In this document: positions 63,181-64,000 of the stretch, one piece after another | Layout: every line of letters begins with the position of its first letter | How positions within the stretch are numbered: position 1 is the first letter of the stretch | From: Actinobacteria bacterium OK074 | Lineage (GTDB): Bacteria > Actinomycetota > Actinomycetes > Streptomycetales > Streptomycetaceae | DNA: 64,000 nt | Assembly (NCBI GenBank): GCA_001298575.1 | Contig: LJCV01000247.1 | Location: forward strand, 16,512 to 80,511 | Direction of reading: 5' to 3' | Position numbers and translations under genes: made by a program | The notes under the pieces: generated by a model | Databases searched by the model: none | Told to the model about the DNA's origin: nothing | What the model saw: the letters and a program-made list of their open reading frames with translations, nothing else

Positions 63181-63339
63181 GGTCGTCGTCCTCGTGGAAG
63201 CGTGTGGCCGGATTCGTACGGCCACGATACGACGCCAGGGCCCCGCCCGCCGCCGGGGGAAGACCCGGAAAGAACCCGGAAACCGAACCCGTACCCGCGT
63301 TCCGGTACCCCGGTGGCTGCCGGTGTGTCCGCCGAGGAA

Positions 63340-63834
63340 TCAGGTGAGGGCGAGCAGGTAGGACACCGCGGCCCCGGCCGACGCGACCGTGCGGACGTGG
63401 TTCCACATCGTCCACTCGCGCACGTACGCACTCCAGTACGTGGCGGCCTCCCGGGAGCCGGGCTCCATCCCGAGGAGCCGGGCGTTGCGGGGCACGTTGG
63501 CCACGACCGTCACCCCGAACGCCCCCAGCAGGTACAGCGAGCTGCCGACCAGCAGCGCCGCGGCCCCGTCCGACGGCATCAGCACGAACGTGACCACGGC
63601 GAGCACCGTGCACAGCACCGTCGACCCGACGAACAGGCCCATGAACGCCGGGGTCGTCGCGGCGGTGTTGACCGCGTTCATCGCGGCGACTCCCTGCGCG
63701 GGCGGCAGTGCGCCCAGCCCCTTCATCACCAGCACCGAGAAACCGCAGAACACCCCCGCCATCAGCGCGGTCCCGAGCACCCCGAGCACGGTCAGCACGA
63801 AATACGGCCCTTCGATGCGCGACCCATCGATCAT
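63340..63834 (-). CDS. DUF1772 family membrane protein
   Basis: 164 residues with four hydrophobic helices (VLGVLGTALMAGVFCGFSVLVM, PAFMGLFVGSTVLCTVLAVV, ALLVGSSLYLLGAFGVTVV and a final SAGAAVSYLLAL). The NVPRNARL and WNHVRT motifs are typical of DUF1772, a family that includes anthrone-oxygenase-like proteins; the function here is unknown. ATG at 63834 with GGGGAGGGG upstream. A 17-nt homopolymer lies about 80 bases upstream of the start. Confidence 0.85.
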   Translation of the reverse strand: MIDGSRIEGPYFVLTVLGVLGTALMAGVFCGFSVLVMKGLGALPPAQGVAAMNAVNTAATTPAFMGLFVGSTVLCTVLAVVTFVLMPSDGAAALLVGSSLYLLGAFGVTVVANVPRNARLLGMEPGSREAATYWSAYVREWTMWNHVRTVASAGAAVSYLLALT

Positions 63835-63912
63835 GCACCCACCCCTCCCCTGTCCGCCCCGCCGGACCTGCCGGCCCGTCCCGCCCGGCGCCGTCCCGAC
63901 CCCGAGATCCTT

Positions 63913-63929
63913 CCCCCCCCCCCCCCCCC
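63913..63929. repeat. 17-nt C homopolymer (G on the minus strand)
   Basis: An uninterrupted run of 17 C on the plus strand, located 79-95 bases upstream of the DUF1772 start on the minus strand. Runs this long are prone to length error in sequencing and in vivo. Confidence 0.95.
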
Positions 63930-64000
63930 GACCCACCCTTCACCCACGACCCCCCTCCGGACCGCCTGCCCCCGTCCCGCCCGCCGTATCCCGTCACAAC

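Noticed and set aside
61913..63997. 694-residue minus-strand frame spanning gltD and the DUF1772 gene
   Set aside because: Runs through two recognisable genes in another frame; no homology of its own.

Overview
This 64 kb window is chromosomal DNA from an actinomycete, almost certainly a Streptomyces. It is very GC-rich and uses many GTG starts. UUA (bldA) leucine codons are very rare; I found only two in the called genes. Streptomyces-typical families are present: Scr1-like HTH/DUF397/anti-sigma-like ATPase genes, the 44-residue SPW_0924 peptide, and ANTAR regulators. The polA - rpsA - coaE core with an adjacent liv operon fits the conserved central chromosome of streptomycetes. I see no insertion sequence, CRISPR array, tRNA or rRNA.

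Layout. 0-6.3 kb: 3' end of an ANTAR response regulator facing a complete branched-chain amino acid ABC importer operon (livK-H-M-G-F), separated by a 22-bp-stem bidirectional terminator. 6.9-9.8 kb: PaaI-type thioesterase with a TetR-type operator, and a YdeP-like molybdopterin oxidoreductase. 10.2-25.9 kb: housekeeping core with polA, a DUF4184 membrane protein, a secreted lytic transglycosylase, a DUF3068 protein, hrpB helicase, a methyltransferase with no canonical start, rpsA with a clear promoter and terminator, a Tat-exported FAD amine oxidase and a PAC2 protein. 26-32 kb: coaE, TPR protein, small membrane protein, acyltransferase, a UUA-containing methyltransferase, S4 RNA-binding protein, family-5 uracil-DNA glycosylase and proline iminopeptidase.

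32.2-35.8 kb is a self-contained catabolic unit: a GntR/FCD repressor divergent from an NCS1 transporter and a hydantoin/allantoin-racemase-like enzyme, with a perfect 16-bp palindrome between them. A RidA-like gene converges on it.

36.8-48.6 kb is the most unusual part. A small protein with a C-terminal RHIM/BASS-like (amyloid-signalling) motif is followed by seven exact 10-bp repeats, then a nucleotidyltransferase, an EndoQ-type PHP nuclease fused to a UvrD-type helicase, and a ~2,300-residue helicase-nuclease with a UUA codon at codon 7. This may be a DNA repair or defence/cell-death locus under bldA-linked developmental control; that is inference.

48.8-64 kb: FUSC membrane protein, EEP phosphatase/nuclease, amidohydrolase, DUF899 protein, a 58-residue peptide, an ABC exporter with a repeat-rich N-terminus, a Scr1-like regulatory cluster, a membrane-anchored tyrosine phosphatase, the remains of a PEP/pyruvate-binding (rifampin phosphotransferase-like) gene, an orphan gltD-type gene and a DUF1772 membrane protein downstream of a 17-nt homopolymer.
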